Assembly: GCA_963281255.1 (NCBI GenBank)
Contig: OY725497.1
Coordinates: forward strand, 2,852,001-2,916,000
From: Aphrocallistes beatrix
Taxonomy: Eukaryota > Porifera > Hexactinellida > Sceptrulophora > Aphrocallistidae
DNA length: 64,000 bases
Reading direction: 5' to 3'
The number at the start of each line of letters is the position of its first letter. Within the stretch, counting starts at the first letter, position 1. The notes below the pieces were generated by a model. It ran no database searches and was not told the origin of the DNA. It was given only the letters and a program-made list of their open reading frames with translations. Both the position numbers and the translations under genes were made by a program. This document shows positions 62,679 through 64,000 of this stretch, piece after piece.

Positions 62679-64000
62679 ATGGCGGATCGAGTTAGTTCGA
62701 AGGATCTCCAAGAAAAGAGCTCGCTGCTCTTGAAATCTCTTGACCCTTGCCCAGATGAGAATGCAATAATGAGTCTGCCTAGATCCCTCCATGAAGCTTA
62801 CAAACTGCACTTATCCCAAACAGGGCACCCCGCCGTGAAGATGCTCGGCAGCAGTATCCAAGCCCACCGCTCCTGTAACGAAGCCATCCTCTTCCTCTAC
62901 GGAATGAGCGGAGCCGGAAAATCTTCGACTCTCAACCATCTGTTCGGAAGATATCTGGTCCCCACTTCCGATAGGGACTCTTGTACGGACTCGGTGACTG
63001 AGTGGGTGAGCAGCTTAACCAGCGAAGAGTGGCAGGTGTCAAATCTGGAGGTGGGCTTTGTCGACATGCCTGGCTGGGGGGATTCACAAGGGAAGGACGC
63101 AGCTAACTTTGCTCTCATCCAACATTTTCTTACCATTCACCCGATTCTAGGTTCCAAAATTCGCAAATTCTACCCCAACATTGTACTGCTGGTATTTAAC
63201 TCGAATGACAATCGAATGCTTGGCAGTGATGCGAATGCAATGAAAATGCTCCAAGCTCTCTCCAAGCTGAGCATCGTAGATAGGAAGCATCCGAATGTAG
63301 TGATCGTACTAACTCATGTGTGTTCGCATCCAGCTTCTGATTTCGTGGCTAAGCTCCAAGAGCTGAGTGGCATCTACCAGACCCTGTCCCGCTCGTGTCT
63401 GGGTGTGAACCCTCCTGTCGTGTGGCTAGAGAACCACTCAGGCTACCCGTTGCAAAGAAGCGGAGATTGGACACTCTTGCATGATGGGACAGCTCAGCCT
63501 GTGAACTTGTACGAGGCGATGAGGACTCTGATGGTAGATTCAAGAGACGAACTAGGGAAAGAAGCTCTCCGCCTCTACTTCCAAAATCGAGCAAGTAATC
63601 CTCCCAAGGAAAAACTCAGGGTCAACTCGAACAATTTAACTTCCAGATTGCATTCAAACTTAGTGAAACAGTGGCTTGAGGAAATGCAGAAAGGAATCAA
63701 ACACATCACGATGAACGAAGTAAACTCACTTCTGTTTAGATTCGTCCAGGAGAATAAATCATTCAGACTAGACAAGGATGACATTTCAGGATTGTTGATC
63801 GCTCTGCAGGATGCGGGGATTCAAGAATGTTCAGACCTAAACTCTCTTTCGATGCTCGAGATTGAGAATCTCCTCAAACCATTTCTCCTCTCACCGATTG
63901 AGATGATTCTATTAATGGAATGCTTCGAAATTAAAAGTCCCGATCTCTCAAAATCTCTGTTTGCAATTGGAAGAGGCTACAACACAGAGAAAGGAGAAAT
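62679..64000 (+). CDS. P-loop GTPase, AIG1/GIMAP-like, cut by window edge
   Basis: Uninterrupted frame from ATG 62679 to the window end (at least 440 residues). A TTCAG directly precedes the ATG, so an upstream exon is possible. Residues 75-83, GMSGAGKSS, form the G1/P-loop; DMPGWGD (129-135) is a G3 (DxxG) motif with the D.PG.GD form of the AIG1/septin-like TRAFAC class; a Thr-rich stretch between them could supply the switch-I Thr. The expected G4 position reads VIVLTHVCSHP, lacking N/TKxD but similar to the relaxed G4 of AIG1-like proteins. After about residue 260 the protein becomes helical and charged without an obvious domain. AIG1-type GTPases scaffold on membranes and act in stress or immune responses. 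The family assignment is tentative; other dynamin-superfamily-like GTPases are the alternative. Confidence 0.75.
   Translation, partial: MADRVSSKDLQEKSSLLLKSLDPCPDENAIMSLPRSLHEAYKLHLSQTGHPAVKMLGSSIQAHRSCNEAILFLYGMSGAGKSSTLNHLFGRYLVPTSDRDSCTDSVTEWVSSLTSEEWQVSNLEVGFVDMPGWGDSQGKDAANFALIQHFLTIHPILGSKIRKFYPNIVLLVFNSNDNRMLGSDANAMKMLQALSKLSIVDRKHPNVVIVLTHVCSHPASDFVAKLQELSGIYQTLSRSCLGVNPPVVWLENHSGYPLQRSGDWTLLHDGTAQPVNLYEAMRTLMVDSRDELGKEALRLYFQNRASNPPKEKLRVNSNNLTSRLHSNLVKQWLEEMQKGIKHITMNEVNSLLFRFVQENKSFRLDKDDISGLLIALQDAGIQECSDLNSLSMLEIENLLKPFLLSPIEMILLMECFEIKSPDLSKSLFAIGRGYNTEKGE

Noticed and set aside
62568..63784. Several minus-strand frames of 69-81 codons
   Set aside because: Antisense to the GTPase gene, which has clear G1 and G3 motifs on the plus strand.

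Overview
The window is AT-rich nuclear DNA from an invertebrate animal. The gene set is metazoan: a transgelin/calponin, borealin, an Arf-GAP of the GIT type, D-glutamate cyclase, a TMCC family membrane protein, a UBE2D-like E2, a PTB-like protein, an NHL-type beta-propeller, a THAP protein and a P-loop GTPase resembling the AIG1/GIMAP class. Most of these are encoded in one uninterrupted frame, including an 847-codon GIT and a 596-codon cyclase, so intron density is low. Introns do exist: I could reconstruct them in the THAP gene, the TMCC gene and a broken gene near 8 kb. A sponge or another early-branching invertebrate would fit, but the sequence alone does not settle the species.

Layout. 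1-385: 5' end of a transgelin-like gene (minus). 1.1-5 kb: a Tc1 fold-back and a TA-flanked palindromic MITE. 5.5-6.3 kb: acidic orphan gene (plus). 7.9-8.4 kb: broken two-exon gene. 10.6-11.3 kb: borealin (plus). 11.8-16.9 kb: MITEs and Helitron-like elements. 17 kb: PTB-like gene (minus). 18.5-26 kb: fold-back, MULE remnant, a complete but disabled mariner, GATC-rich tandem repeats and nested hAT-type MITEs. 26.2-29.5 kb: an acylated-looking orphan and D-glutamate cyclase (minus). 29.5-33 kb: repeat cluster. 33.4-35.9 kb: GIT (minus). 38.2-39.8 kb: metallo-beta-lactamase/double-rhodanese protein with a signal peptide (minus). 40-43 kb: fold-backs. 43.5-44.4 kb: beta-propeller (minus). 44.6-49 kb: nested MITEs, hAT and LINE remnants. 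49.5-51.9 kb: a 2.4-kb unit bounded by perfect 35-bp inverted repeats that contains a two-exon THAP gene. 55 kb: E2-like gene with serine at the catalytic cysteine position (minus). 57-60.6 kb: TMCC gene in three exons (minus). 62.7-64 kb: GTPase gene leaving the window (plus).

The genes do not form a pathway or operon; they are separate housekeeping and signalling genes in a repeat-filled landscape. Possible thematic links are ubiquitin (E2-like), Arf/focal-adhesion signalling (GIT), chromosome segregation (borealin) and sulfur or D-amino-acid metabolism (persulfide dioxygenase-like, D-glutamate cyclase). The most distinctive structures are the E2 active-site change, the inverted-repeat-bounded THAP unit, and a Helitron-like family that inserts between A and T and ends in CTTG.
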